Source of the DNA: Rhizomys pruinosus
Taxonomy: Eukaryota > Chordata > Mammalia > Rodentia > Spalacidae
Length of the DNA: 64,000 bases
NCBI GenBank assembly: GCA_009823505.1
Contig: VZQC01000392.1
Coordinates: 124,001 to 188,000 of the forward strand
Reading direction: 5' to 3'
The notes beneath the pieces are model-generated. The model ran no database searches. It was not told the DNA's origin and saw only the letters and a program-made list of their open reading frames with translations. Shown here piece by piece: positions 52,316-62,960 of the stretch. The stretch's first letter is position 1. Every line of letters begins with the position of its first letter. The translations under genes and the position numbers were made by a program.

Positions 52316-53514
52316 TTGTACATATTGTGCTTTACTCCTTACTTTGTGACCTATCCAAAAATGTCATACTTCAAATAAAAAAAATTAAAAAATTAAAAAA
52401 ATTAAAAAAAAATAAAAACGCTTCCTCCATTGTCAGTGAAGTCTGGCAATGGCTGTAACCAAGAGACAGAATTAGGAAAATCGCTGCCAGTTGTAAAATA
52501 CAGATCCAGATGAACCAAGACTCTGAACATCAGTTCTCTGAGGGGTTCCTCAGATCTAGAGCAGGGCAAAGAATTCCCCAAAAGAGTTACTGAAAAACTG
52601 ATGTATTGCATATGTGGCTGGGAGGGACCTGGCAAGCTCAAAGCAGAAAGGATTCATATCCATGAGTATTCTCAGGAAGTCAGTGTAGAGTAGCAGGCAG
52701 AGGGAGCTGATGGAGGCTCTTTGAAATGCCAGACTCCAACCAAGAATTCTTCTCCTTTAGGCTGGGAAAGAGTGGAGGACCACAGGACCTTAGGTTATAG
52801 CATATGTCAGAAGGCTGGAGATGCCCCATCACAAATCTACTCGTCCTCAGTGCCAAAGATGAAGGATAAAAGCCCCGGCACAGGAGACCTGGAAGAATTA
52901 ACTTCCACATAAGAAAAGTCTTAAGACATTAGGTAGTGAGTAGCTTTAGCTTATAGTCCCCACCCCTGCCCTACTATTCATCAACCCAAGTGTGGCAAAA
53001 GAAGAGATGTTCACACTGAAGACCAATTTAATCCAGAAAAACAGAACCATAAAAGATAAGAGATTGAAAGAAGGCAAGGAAACACTGTAGAAAATGTCTG
53101 TGACTGGAGGAATTCTGCCCAGAAAAAAAGAAGAACTTAGACAAATAGTTCCACGTACATTTAAAGACATGACACATAACTTAATCTATCAGAATTGAGC
53201 TTGACAAGACACATAGAAGATCAAAGTGGAGACAGAATAGAAAGCAGGCTGGTGCAGAGCTCAGAAAAAAATGAGAACAGTCTCTTCTTGGATTCTTTGT
53301 GAGTGTGATATTAGAAGTCACACACAAAAAATAGGTGTGACTAAGACTAGAGACATAGAGAGAACACTTGGGAAATCTATTTTCAAAAAATGAATCAAGT
53401 ATCAATGTTATTTGAGAGAAGAGAACAGAAAGACAAAGATAACAAATGCACATCAACCAGGAAATGCTTGCTGAAAAAATAAGGTCTGTGCCGTACAAGG
53501 TTGGAAGGGGTGTG
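52316..53514. other. Right flank of L1-3, no gene seen
   Basis: A/T-rich start (repeated 'aaaaattaaaaaa' to 52418), then unique-looking DNA. Open frames of 60 to 105 codons on both strands have no recognisable features. Confidence 0.45.
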
Positions 53515-53765
53515 ACATATTTGAATCCAATGCTTTAAATATGTTTGTGTTAGTGAGACAGGGAGCAGAAGGTGTTCTCTTCCCAGTCTCTCAGTCTTAG
53601 TACATTTATTCTTTTATACACTTTGTTTGCTCATCCTTTTATTTATTTTCATTACTTCTTTCTGGGTAGTCTCCATATGGCTTTTAAACATTGAGCCCAA
53701 ACTTTCTTAGTTTCCCACTGACAATACTGTGAATCCAATAAGAACCCAAGAGAGATTTTAACATC
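53515..53765 (-). repeat. Repeat Q, antisense copy
   Basis: Reverse-complement partner of 44165-44410. Similarity fades at about 53515 and 53765. The pair brackets L1-3. Confidence 0.8.
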
Positions 53766-53844
53766 ACCCAATTTGCAAAAAAGAACAAATATTTAAGGAA
53801 AAAATAATTCCAAAGATACTGGAGATTAAAAAGAACATTTTTTT

Positions 53845-55440
53845 TTTAGTCTTTTAAGGGTTCTCCACACTGCTTTCCATAGTAGTTCTATGAGTTTACA
53901 TTCCCACCAGGCAGTGAATGAGTGTGTTCCCCTTTCCCCACAACCTCTCCAGTATTTGGTATCTTTTGTTTTCTTGATCCTAGCCAGTCTTACTGGGGTA
54001 AGATGATATCTTAAAGTGGTTTTGATTTGCAGTTCCTTAATTATTGGTGATGATGGACACTTTTTAAGATGTTTCTCAGCCATCTTTACTTCCTCACTTG
54101 TGAAGTCTCTGTTCAGCTCTTTACTCCATCTTTTGAGTCAGTCATTTGTTTTCTTTCTTCTTTTTTTTTTTTTTTTTTTTGAGTAGTTTCTGGATGTTAA
54201 TGCTCTGTCAGATATACCACCAGTGAAGGTTTCTTCACACTCTGTAGATTTTCTCTTCACGTCATTGTTTCTTTTGCAGTACAGAAGCTTTTGAGTTTAA
54301 TGAGGTCCCACTTGTCAATTGTTGACCTTATTTTCTGTACAACTACTGCCTGCCACCTGACCCAGTCATACCACTCCTGGGTATAGACCTACTAGACTCA
54401 TCCTACTGCAGAGATACATGCACATCCATGTTTATTGCAGCTCTATTCACGATATCAAAGAGCTAGAATGAGCCCAAGTGCCCCTCAACTGACAAGTGAA
54501 TAAAGAATATGTGCTACATCAACACCAAGAAATCCATGCTTATTCATTACTGCCTCAGGGCTGGCTCCTTCCAGATGCTCCCTATGTTCCTCTAACAGGG
54601 CAGAAACAACTCAAAAAGAACAAATAGTAATCCTTCCTGCTATCACAATTCCAAATAGCAAAAATGGGGACTATGGAAAGAAGGGAATAAAACTGAACCA
54701 GTTTATAAATAAAGTTGTAAAGCACAAAAAACGAAAATGTGCTACATCTACACAACGGAGTTCTATGCTGCAGTAAACAAAGATGACATCATGAACTTTA
54801 CAGGTAAATGGACTGAACTAGAAGCCATTAGGCTAAGTGAAGTAACACAGTCCCAAAAAACAAACAACAAATGGTATCCCTCATTTCTGGATACGCACCA
54901 AATCCCTAGTTGTAAGACAAACTGGGCAACATTAATGTTATATTTCTTTTTATCTGAAAAAAACTGCGCTCTTATAATGTGAATAATTTAACAGGCTCTA
55001 GAATTAACCTACCACTTATTTTCAGACTTTGTACCCTTGGTATATGTATATATATTTTAGAGTAATATAAAATGAAAAGGGGAAAATGTGAATTCCTAAA
55101 TATGATTTGGAAATGACATACAGTTTATTTTCAGACATAAAATTATGATATATGTGTGACATATATATATATAGATACATAGTTTGGAACAATACAAATT
55201 GGAGGGAACAACAATAACAAAAGGACTGGGACAAAGAACTGACCGAAACAGTAAACTTCTCCCCAAAACAATAAATTTCTGCAGAGAAAAACCTTAAAAA
55301 TAATCAGAAAAAGATATAAGACATATATGGCAGAATACATAAACTCAGATGAGGTGGAGAGCATGGAAAGAGGAATGAGTCTAGATTGGACTGAGAAATA
55401 TTGTATGAAATGTGCAAAGCTTCAATAAAAATATTTTTTA
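53845..55440 (+). pseudogene. L1-4: 5'-truncated L1 with inverted 5' half (twin priming)
   Basis: 53845-54350 is ORF2 text in reverse, ending at the word equivalent to 'acccttaaaagact'. From 54351 ORF2 resumes in the forward direction at 'cctgacccagtcatacc', the very next part of ORF2 by comparison with L1-3 (51470-51510). This back-to-back inversion is the classic product of twin priming during L1 insertion. Forward text then runs through the last ORF2 codons (to about 54900) and a 3'UTR ending 'caataaaaatattttttaaa'. A T-run of 20 or so at 54162-54181 expanded inside the inverted part. Confidence 0.9.
54527..54731 (+). mobile_element. Unidentified retrocopy inserted in L1-4
   Basis: 205 bp not belonging to L1, ending in 'ataaataaagttgtaaagca' and a short A-run, that is an AATAAA signal, about 15 nt and a tail. 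The L1 word 'aatatgtgctacatcaacac' before it is repeated as 'aaaatgtgctacatctacac' after it, a 20-bp target-site duplication with two mismatches. It is a 5'-truncated copy of the 3' end of some polyadenylated RNA; the source gene is unknown to me. Confidence 0.75.
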
Positions 55441-55609
55441 AAAAAATTTTTTGAAGAGGCAAGTATGAGTTATATTGCCTTTGGTAGACAAAATAATTTA
55501 CTTTTAGCCTTTAATAGCATAATCTTTCTCTTTGTATTACAGTGAAATTAATCAATGCCTTACTTTATAGGTAAGGAATTCCTAAGAACCAGTTATGGCG
55601 ATATGTACT

Positions 55610-55960
55610 TTGATTGCTAGTTTGATTGTCAACTTGACACAACAAAGAATCACCTGAAAAGAGAATCTCAATTAAGGATTGGAGGATCGTTAGCCTGTGG
55701 AAGTGTCTGTGTGGGATTTTCTTAAGTTAATTAATGTGGAAAGATCCAACTTACCGAGGTCAATTCCCTGGGCAGGGGGCCCTCAACTGTGCAAGAATGA
55801 AGAAATCAAGCTGAGTACAATCAAGTAATTCATTTATTTCTCTTTGCTCTTGACTATGGATATGATATAACAAGGTGTTTCCTGCCACCTTGACTCTCCA
55901 CAGTGGAGGACTATAACCTGGAGATGGGAACTAAAATAAACTCTTTCTCTCAAAAAAAAA
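55610..55960 (+). repeat. Repeat U copy 6
   Basis: 'gctagtttgattgtcaactt' start, 'aaagagaatctcaattaagg', 'gaggactataacctggagat', 'aactaaaataaactctttct' end. Same family as 21624. Confidence 0.65.
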
Positions 55961-55994
55961 ACCCAAAAAAAAAACACATGTTTTAATTCTGAAA

Positions 55995-56300
55995 TTAAAA
56001 ATTGTGAGGACATGGGTTCAAATCCCCAGTGTCCACACACAAGGCTGATGTCGCGGTACACACCTGTAATTCCGGCTAGGGTGACCGCCTGGGCAGAGAC
56101 AGGACGACCTCTAGAGTTTACTGACCAGCCAGCCCAAACAAATTGATAATCTTCAGGCTTTGTGAGCAACCTCATCTCAAAAACTAAGGTTGAGAGCAAC
56201 CAGAGAAGACACCCAAAGTCAGCCTCTGAGCTCAGTACTCATGCACACTCAGGCACACGGGCATCCACCCTTGTGCAAACAGCCACGGGATCATGTACAT
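55995..56300 (+). mobile_element. B4-type SINE
   Basis: 'tgggttcaaatccccagtgt', 'cgcggtacacacctgtaatt', 'gggcagagacaggacgacct', 'cctctgagctcagtactcat', CA-rich end. The head is truncated. Confidence 0.7.
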
Positions 56301-56684
56301 ACACCTCTCATCCACACCTACAGACAAAAGGAAAGAGTTTTAACTTGAAGGTTTAAAGGTCAGCAGATGTTTTTCCAGAATGAAAAAAGCATGTTGATAC
56401 ACAGAAAGGATGATGGACAACAAGGGACAACTATGGGAGTACATATAGATGTCTGCGTGGTCTTGTCTTGCTTAAAAGTCCTGAAAAGATAGCTTGAGGC
56501 AAAGTAATAAGATTGTAAATTGTAATTATGAAGAAGTGTAAATGACATTCAAATGTCTAAGTTCTTTAAAGTGCTAAGTTCAGTGAAGGAAGTGAAAAGC
56601 AGCCATGGAAACTGAAGTCTGCACTGTAAGCACATTCATTAACTCTAAGACGTTGATGAGTTAAGAATGCAATTTTGCACAGTT
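56301..56684. other. No gene seen
   Basis: Unique-looking DNA without recognised features. Confidence 0.45.
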
Positions 56685-56790
56685 GGTGGCCACCACCTGT
56701 GATCCAAGCACTTAAAGGCTAAGGCAGGAGGAAGGGGAATGTGAAACCAGCCTGGGCTATGAAGTAAAACTGTGTCTCAAAACCAAAAAC
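56685..56790 (+). mobile_element. PB1-type monomer SINE
   Basis: 'gtggccaccacctgtgatcc', 'cttaaaggctaaggcaggag', 'cagcctgggctatgaagtaa', A-rich tail 'ctcaaaaccaaaaacaa'. An older B1 form. Confidence 0.65.
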
Positions 56791-56792
56791 AA

Positions 56793-56895
56793 GTGCTCGC
56801 TTTGGCAGTACATATACTAAACTTGGAACAATATAGAGATTAGCCTGGCCCCTGTGTAAGGATGACACGCAAATTCATGAAGTGTTCCATATTTA
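56793..56895 (+). pseudogene. U6 snRNA retropseudogene
   Basis: Starts exactly at the U6 5' end ('gtgctcgctttggcagtaca'), includes 'tatactaaacttggaacaat', the 'gattagcctggcccctgtgt' region, 'aaggatgacacgcaaattca' and ends 'gtgttccatattta'. Compared with the conserved U6 sequence there are about ten substitutions and a small loss after 'atagag'. No upstream PSE or TATA element is in place, because the A-tail of a PB1 abuts the 5' end. An A-rich tail follows. It is a reverse-transcribed, dead copy. Confidence 0.93.
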
Positions 56896-57046
56896 AAAAC
56901 AAACAAACAAAAAAAAAGAAACTACAGAACATCTATTATTGCTCGCAAGTCAAACACTAAAGATATTATAAAAGATGTGCCTAAGGTATCAAAAAAAGAA
57001 ACAAAAAGAATAGTGAAAATAATTAGCTTAAAAACCAGGAGCAGAC

Positions 57047-57197
57047 GTTGGGCATGGTGGGACACACCCTTTGTCCAAGCACTTGGGAGACAGAGGCCGG
57101 AAGATCTCTGTGGGATCAAGGCCATCCTGGTCTAGTGAGTTGCAGATCAGCAGGGGCTACAGGGAGACCCTGTCTCCAAAAAATAAAAATAAAATCA
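57047..57197 (+). mobile_element. B1 SINE
   Basis: 'cgttgggcatggtgggacac' to 'gagaccctgtctccaaaaaa'. A few small deletions in the middle. Confidence 0.92.
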
Positions 57198-57219
57198 GTA
57201 ACTGGGGAACAAATCAGAC

Positions 57220-57828
57220 AGAAGAGACAAATAGTAAACAAATAAGAACAGTATATATGATATTATCAATTATTATGAACTTAAGGATAAAGGTACATGT
57301 TGAGTAAAGGGTGGGAAAATATAACACCATATAAATAGTAGCCATAAAAATGTTGGGGTCCCCATATTACCACCAAACAATACTAATGTCAACAAATGAA
57401 ATAACACCAGAAATAAAGAGGGACATTTCATAACAATAAAAGAATCATTGAAAAACGAAAACCCTATCATAAACGTGCTTGCAACAAAGCTTTAAAAATA
57501 CCTCAAGCAAAATGAGACAGAACTAAAGGCAGAAAAGTCCAGTCTACATTCAGAATTAGAGGTATTAGTATCTACATCTCAATAATCAAAAGAAAATAAA
57601 TTTAATTCACTAAATAACACTATAAACCAACTGATTAAATTGATACAAATTTTAAAATCAGTAACCTCAAAATGAAAAGTACAAAAGCCATAAAGAACGT
57701 TGCCAAGATAGACTATATACTAGACCCATAAAATAAGTTTCAATAAATTTCTAAAGCTTCAAATATTATAAAATTTGTCCCTTGGTGAATATAAATTACA
57801 TATTAATAAAAATAAATTAGTAAGAGTT
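57220..57828 (+). mobile_element. Ancient L1 ORF2 fragment, endonuclease region
   Basis: The words 'agagggacatttcataacaa', 'agatagactatatactagac' and 'ccataaaataagtttcaata' keep the order of the endonuclease region of old mammalian L1s ('AGIDYILDP.NKFQ'-like). Many stops. Probably the upstream part of the same old element as 60540-62140. Confidence 0.65.
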
Positions 57829-57829
57829 G

Positions 57830-57925
57830 GGCATGAGGATGAATGCCTTTAATTCTAGCACTCAGGAGGCAGAGACAGATGTAATTCAAGGTCAGCCTCA
57901 TCTACATAGTGGTATAAGGAGGAGC
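57830..57925 (+). mobile_element. B1 SINE fragment
   Basis: 'agttgggcatgaggatgaat', 'gcactcaggaggcagagaca', 'tctacatagtgg'. Internal deletion and missing 3' end. Confidence 0.8.
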
Positions 57926-58017
57926 ATGAAATAATGGAGCAGGAAGGGTTAAATGGGGTAGAAAATGGGAGAGCAAGCAAGAGAAGGGAAGATGAGGTGA
58001 TATAACACTACAGGCCT

Positions 58018-58230
58018 GGGGCTGGAGAGATGGCTCAGTGGTTAAGAGCACCGACTGCTCTTTCAGAGGACCCAGGTTCGATTCCCAGCACCCACATGGT
58101 GGCTAAGAACCATCTTTAACTCCAGTTCCAGGGGAATCTGATGCCCTCTTCTGACCTCCACAGCATTGCACGACACAGGTGCACCAACCTACATGCAGAC
58201 AGTACACTCATACATATAAAAAATAATGAA
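58018..58230 (+). mobile_element. B2/B3-type SINE, first of a tandem pair
   Basis: 'ggggctggagagatggctca' to 'catataaaaaataatgaata'. The left flank is 'aacactacaggcct' (58004-58017). Confidence 0.95.
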
Positions 58231-58482
58231 TAGGGGCTAGAGAGATGGCTCAGTGGTTAAGAGCACCGACTGCTCTTGCAGAGGATCCAGGTTCGATTCC
58301 CAGCACCCACATGGTGGCTAAGAACCATCTTTAACTCCAGTACCAGGGGAATCCAATGCCCTCTTCTGACCTCCATGGCATTGCATGACACAGGTGCACC
58401 AACTTACATGCAGACAGTACACTCATACATAAAAAATAAATAAATAAATAAATATTTAAAAAATGAATAAATAAATAAATTA
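58231..58482 (+). mobile_element. B2/B3-type SINE, second of a tandem pair
   Basis: Very close to the first copy, sharing 'ggtggctaagaaccatcttt'. Right flank is 'aacaccacaggcct' (58483-58496), matching the left flank of the first copy. The first copy's tail 'aaaaataatgaata' recurs as 'aaaaaatgaataa' in this tail. Confidence 0.95.
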
Positions 58483-58556
58483 AACACCACAGGCCTTTAG
58501 TAAAAAGCTATATGGAAATCTGACACTATAGAAGCTTCTCAAAATATACACATATA

Positions 58557-58776
58557 GGGGCTGGAGAGATGGCCTAGCAAATGCTAGCGTCAACTGTTCT
58601 TATAGAGGACCAGATTCTATCCCCAGCACCCATATGGCAGCTGAGAACCATCTTTAACTCCAGTTCCAGGGGAATCCAACACCCTCTGCAGCATTGCACA
58701 CAGGGGTGCACAAACCTACATGCAGACAGTACATTCATACACACAAATAAATAAATAAATAAAATTTTTTAATTAA
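58557..58776 (+). mobile_element. B2/B3-type SINE with target-site duplication
   Basis: 'ggggctggagagatggccta' to '(ataa)n' tail. Perfect 16-bp duplication 'aaaatatacacatata' at 58541-58556 and 58777-58792. Small deletions in head and middle. Confidence 0.95.
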
Positions 58777-58799
58777 AAAATATACACATATATATTACA

Positions 58800-59878
58800 A
58801 AAAGATTAAAATTGGTTACCATCTAACCAAGAGACATTATCCTTACTAGACACCATAAACAAGCAAAGTAAAAGCTCAATGGAAGGAATGGACTCCCTCT
58901 TCTGAAGCTGTTGACCAGGGGTCCTAGAGACCCTCAAACAACACTGGCCACTGCCCTGCTCTTGGTTACCCACAGGAACTTCATGGTAAGACCCTGTTGC
59001 TGAAGACACGACATGCAGGAACTATAGAACAAACAAGTTGGGAAATCAAGCTGGTACTGACTTCAAAGCTTTGTCTACTGGCTTAGCTTTCATGGAGCTG
59101 GAAGGTGCTGTGCACGCTACCAGAAGAGGTTAATCATCAACAGCAACTGGCCTGGCAAGATAACTCCACTGGTTTAATAGTGCCACAAATATTATACAAT
59201 ATAATCCAATACTTTCTAATTGGATTTAAGGTCCATTTCATAAGATGGAGCCCATCTCTGACACTGATATTAGGTCTAGGAACTTGTGGCTAGACAGGCC
59301 ACAACCAAAGAGAAGAACCTAATACTGTCATTCTGCTAACAGATAATTAAATTGATTCCTAGTGACTTATTGTTATGCCCACAGATTAATCCATCTCTCA
59401 ACTCTCATGAGAGGAGCTTCCTTACACAGAACATGGTGAATAACACAGACACATGAAATAAAGTCTGAAGAGTACTTATCCCCTCATAGTACACCTGTAT
59501 CAAACTTCTGTCTGCCAAGACTCAGGAATCATTGTAAAAGAGGGGACAGAAGAGTCACAGACAGAGGTGTTGGATGACCGCAGGGAAACAAAGTTGTCCA
59601 GACAGCTGGGCAGTTATTCATATGAACTCACAACAGTAGTGACATCATGCACAAGTCCCATGTAAGCTCAAGCCAGACAAAAGTCCCAACATGAACATGG
59701 AGAGATGAGTAGGAGACTCCAACACTGTTTGAACAACTACTGAAACTGATGGCTGCTGGGAGAAGGAGCATCAACTAAGAGTAAGGGTGAAATTCTTGGT
59801 AGGGTGAGCTCGCTCCAGTGAATGGACCCATACCAAAGAGGACTGAGGGGCACAAGTTTGACACTGTAGGTAGGTAGG

Positions 59879-59924
<46 letters not shown>

Positions 59925-60035
59925 TAGATAGATAGATGAGTGCATGAATTGGGTAGATGGGTCTAGAGGAGTACAGGTGGGAGGGGCATCTAAATATGAT
60001 CAAAATATATGTATGAAATTCTCAAAAATTTAATT
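58800..60035 (+). mobile_element. Lx-like L1 3'UTR
   Basis: Non-coding. The 3' portion ('gctgctgggagaaggagcat', 'gctccagtgaatggacccat', 'gggcacaagtttgacac', then 'atgaaattctcaaaaattta') has the layout of rodent Lx-type L1 3' ends as I remember them. A (TAGG)n(GATA)n array interrupts it. 5' truncated. Confidence 0.6.
59869..59938 (+). repeat. (TAGG)n(GATA)n microsatellite
   Basis: Three TAGG units change into about 15 GATA units, one of them disturbed ('gatatagata'). Confidence 0.97.
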
Positions 60036-60129
60036 AAAAATGTTTAAAGCAAAAATTACTATGAACAATATATCTAGGAAAAAACAAATATTCAAATATC
60101 AATAATAATACCCTTATAAATATTAAATA

Positions 60130-60300
60130 AATACTCCAGGTTCAGTTAGTTCCCAGCACCCACATGGCAGTTAACAACTATATGTAACTGCAGGTCCAGG
60201 GGATCTGACACCCTCTTCTGACCTCCATGGGCATTGCATGACACAGGTGACTTACATACATGTAGACAATACATTCACACATAAAATAGAAATAAAACAA
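60130..60300 (+). mobile_element. B3-type SINE, 5' truncated
   Basis: Starts within the B-box region ('ccaggttcagttagttccca'), continues 'ggtccaggggatctgacacc' and ends 'cacataaaatagaaataaaa'. Confidence 0.88.
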
Positions 60301-60302
60301 TA

Positions 60303-60451
60303 TTTTTTTGTCTTTTCAAGACAGGGTCTCCCTGTAGCCCCAGCTTTCCTGGAACTTACTCTGTAGACCAGGCTGGCCTTGAACTCACAAAGATCCACCT
60401 GCCTCTGCCTCCCGAGTGCTAGGATTAAAGGTGTGTGCCACCACACCCAGC
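60303..60451 (-). mobile_element. B1 SINE, antisense
   Basis: Full length from T-tail to 'gccaccacacccagct'. Flank word 'aatattttt' on both sides (60298-60306 and 60452-60460) suggests insertion into the tail of the preceding B3. Confidence 0.95.
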
Positions 60452-61252
60452 TAATATTTTTAAAAGAGGAAACACCTTGATAAATATTAATATTAGCATA
60501 AACATTAATAATTAAATAAATAAAAATGCTAATTTTGGTAATGATAATACCTCCTGAAGATATTCAAATAGATATCAATGTGATATTAAAATAAGGGAGC
60601 CGGGCAATGAATGTTCATATATCATGCATCATGACAATGTGAATTTTTTATCAGGAATTCAATACTAATTCAATATTTGAAATTCAGAGAGTAATCACTC
60701 ACTATGTACACGTATGATCTCATAAAAAAACTAAAACTATTTTGAAAATCAGTCAAGGTAATTCACCATGATTATACAATAAAAGCAAAATTCATAAGCT
60801 CATTATAACTCATGTGGAAGAGAAATTATATAAAACTGAACAACTTATTCACTATGCAAAATTGTCCACAGACCATGAATAGAACTGTTTTAATTTATTA
60901 ATGGCTTTTGTAGCTAACATCATACATAAGAATCAAGTTCTAAGTGTTTTCTCCTAAGATTAAGAAAAAGTAAGGATATCTGCTCACCATAATTCTATCA
61001 AGTACTATAGTGAGAATGCTAGCCATGCAATAAGACAAGAAAAATAAACAATGGGCAAAAGGATTGGAAAGTGAGAAGTAAAAGTGTTTTTATTTGTAGA
61101 TAGCATAATAGATGATATTAAAAAAAATCCTAAAGAATTTATTTAAAATGTAAATAGAACACCTAATATCACAGTGTTCTAGAATATACATTCATAGGTA
61201 AAAGGATTTTATATATTGTATATCAACAAAAGTAGTAGGAAAATGAGTATTT

Positions 61253-61458
61253 TTTTTGTTTTTATGAGTATTATGCCTGCATGTGTGTATGTGTGCCCAT
61301 GTCCTGCGGTGCCCAGAGAACAGAAGAGCAGGTGTTGGATCCCCTGGAATGGGAATTACAGATGGTTCTTAACCACCATGTGGGTGCTAAGATACAAACT
61401 CAGGTCTGCTGCAAGAACAGCCAGGGCTCTTAACCACTGAGCCATTTTTCCAGCCCCC
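61253..61458 (-). mobile_element. B3-type SINE, antisense, in ancient L1
   Basis: 'tatgcctgcatgtgtgtatg', 'gatggttcttaaccaccatg', head 'ttaaccactgagccattttt'. Flanks 'aaaatgagtattttt' (61238-61252) and 'aaaatgaatattttt' (61459-61473), one mismatch. Confidence 0.93.
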
Positions 61459-61613
61459 AAAATGAATATTTTTAAAAGTGCTGTATTCACCAGTATCAAA
61501 ATACATCAGAGTCTTAGAATGAATTTATTTACATTTAGAGATATACGGTCTGAATACTGAAACTTTAAAAACAATACTGAGTAAATAAGGAAGGTTTAAA
61601 GAAATGGACAGAT

Positions 61614-61867
61614 GGGGCTGGAGAGATGGCCTAGTGGTTAAGAGCGCCAACTGCTCTTATAGAGGACCCAGGTTCGATCCCCAGCACCCACATGGCGGCC
61701 GAGAACCATCTGAAACTCCAATTCCAGGAGAACTCCAGTTCCAGGGGAATCCGACACCCTCTCTGACCTCCACGGCGTTGCATGACACGGGTGCACAGAC
61801 CTGCATGCAGACAGTACATTCATAAACATACAGAAATAAATAAAATTTTAAAAATATATATTAAAAA
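61614..61867 (+). mobile_element. B2/B3-type SINE in ancient L1
   Basis: Full length. Perfect 16-bp duplication 'aaagaaatggacagat' at 61598-61613 and 61868-61883. Confidence 0.97.
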
Positions 61868-62199
61868 AAAGAAATGGACAGATAAACCATGCTCAGTCTA
61901 AAATCTCAGTGGTCCTAAGATGTTAATGCTCTCAAACTGATGTACACTCAGCAAAATCCCAATTAAAATCTCAGCACAGATTTTTGTGCAAATTAGCACC
62001 CTGCTTCAAAAATTTATATGAAGATATCATATTTTATCAAAGTGTTTTGGGAAGTGTCAACTGAATGTGCATTTTCATTTGAGTATAATTTTAATGATGT
62101 TAAGAGCTTAAAATTTTTACAATCTTTGCTCCTTCTTTGATGGTCCCTGAGCATGCAGGAAAAGGCATGCATTATTTCTTCTTACATTATATTATTTAT

Positions 62200-62482
62200 T
62201 TTATTCATTTATTTTTTCCTTTTTAATATATATTTTATTGTTATTAAACTTTTTATCATTATACATCATTTCTCAATCCAATTTAGACTCGTTTCCCTTT
62301 CCATGCCCTCCATCCCACCTGAGTTCATATACTCTGCCATACATGTCTTGCATCTTTTTCTGAGTCTTTCCAGAGTTTTCTTTTCTAAAGCAGAGGCCTA
62401 TTGTTCTGGGAAGAACTTCACTGTTTCAGTCAGTTTTTTTTCCCAGTTCTTTTGTTGTTGTCATTCTCTCCAACTTGTATTG

Positions 62483-62490
<8 letters not shown>
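62200..62490 (-). mobile_element. L1 3'UTR fragment, antisense
   Basis: Reverse of the same 3'UTR class as L1-3 and L1-4: 'gcagaggcctattgttctgg', 'cactgtttcagtcagttttt', 'cttttgttgttgtcattctc'. The end 'aatatatattttattg' at 62226 is the polyadenylation side. Confidence 0.8.

Positions 62491-62530
<40 letters not shown>
62487..62530 (+). repeat. (TA)n microsatellite
   Basis: About 21 TA units. It has grown inside or at the edge of the L1 3'UTR fragment, where other copies carry a shorter 'atatatatata' (55158-55172). Confidence 0.97.
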
Positions 62531-62533
<3 letters not shown>

Positions 62534-62551
62534 CATGAATTGGAGGATTTT

Positions 62552-62960
62552 CTTTTTTCTTTTTTTAGGCTAAAAGATGTCATGTTTTCTTTAAGGAATT
62601 GTTTGAAGGCTCCTCCTTGGCAAGCCCAAACAACCATCCTGCCCTTGTGCTCCACGCTGGGGTCTTTCCTTCCCATGGTCACCTAAATGAAGAACAGTAA
62701 GCACTGCATCCTGTCTTGATATTCCTGTACTAGCCTCCATGATACAGCCTGGGTAGTCCAACAACAGCAGTCTATACTCTGAAGAGGCTGAAACCCCAGG
62801 AGCTGCTCAATCCATAAGGTGGATATCTCAGTACTCCACATCTGGCATTGAAGGTTTGGAGGATTCTTGGAGAGACATGAGTCTTCAATCCATATTGGAA
62901 GGTTAAAAAGCTGTGGCTCATGTATTTGAAGAATGGCAAAAGCAGTGCCAGCCACAGAGT
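62552..62960 (-). repeat. Repeat R, copy 2, antisense
   Basis: The first 150 bp (62552-62710) is the inverted match of 1790-1945. The remainder to about 62960 is further body not seen at the other site. A 73-codon minus-strand frame (62682 to 62461) reads through it into the TA repeat, so it is unlikely to be a real protein. Family unknown. Confidence 0.5.

Larger units (their letters stand above)
60540..62140 (+). mobile_element. Ancient L1 ORF2, reverse-transcriptase region
   Basis: Decayed ORF2 text in the right order: 'gtaattcaccatgattatac', 'tagctaacatcatacataag', 'ctagccatgcaataagacaa', 'tttatttgtagatagcataa' (the FADD region, with changes), 'aatcccaattaaaatctcag' and 'aaaatttatatgaag'. 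Two SINEs interrupt it. Old, inactive, probably predating the rodent-specific L1s here. Confidence 0.75.

Noticed and set aside
62153..62686. 177-codon + strand frame and 73-codon - strand frame
   Set aside because: The first crosses L1 3'UTR, a (TA)n repeat and repeat R; the second runs out of repeat R into the TA repeat. Mixed repeat origin, not a gene.
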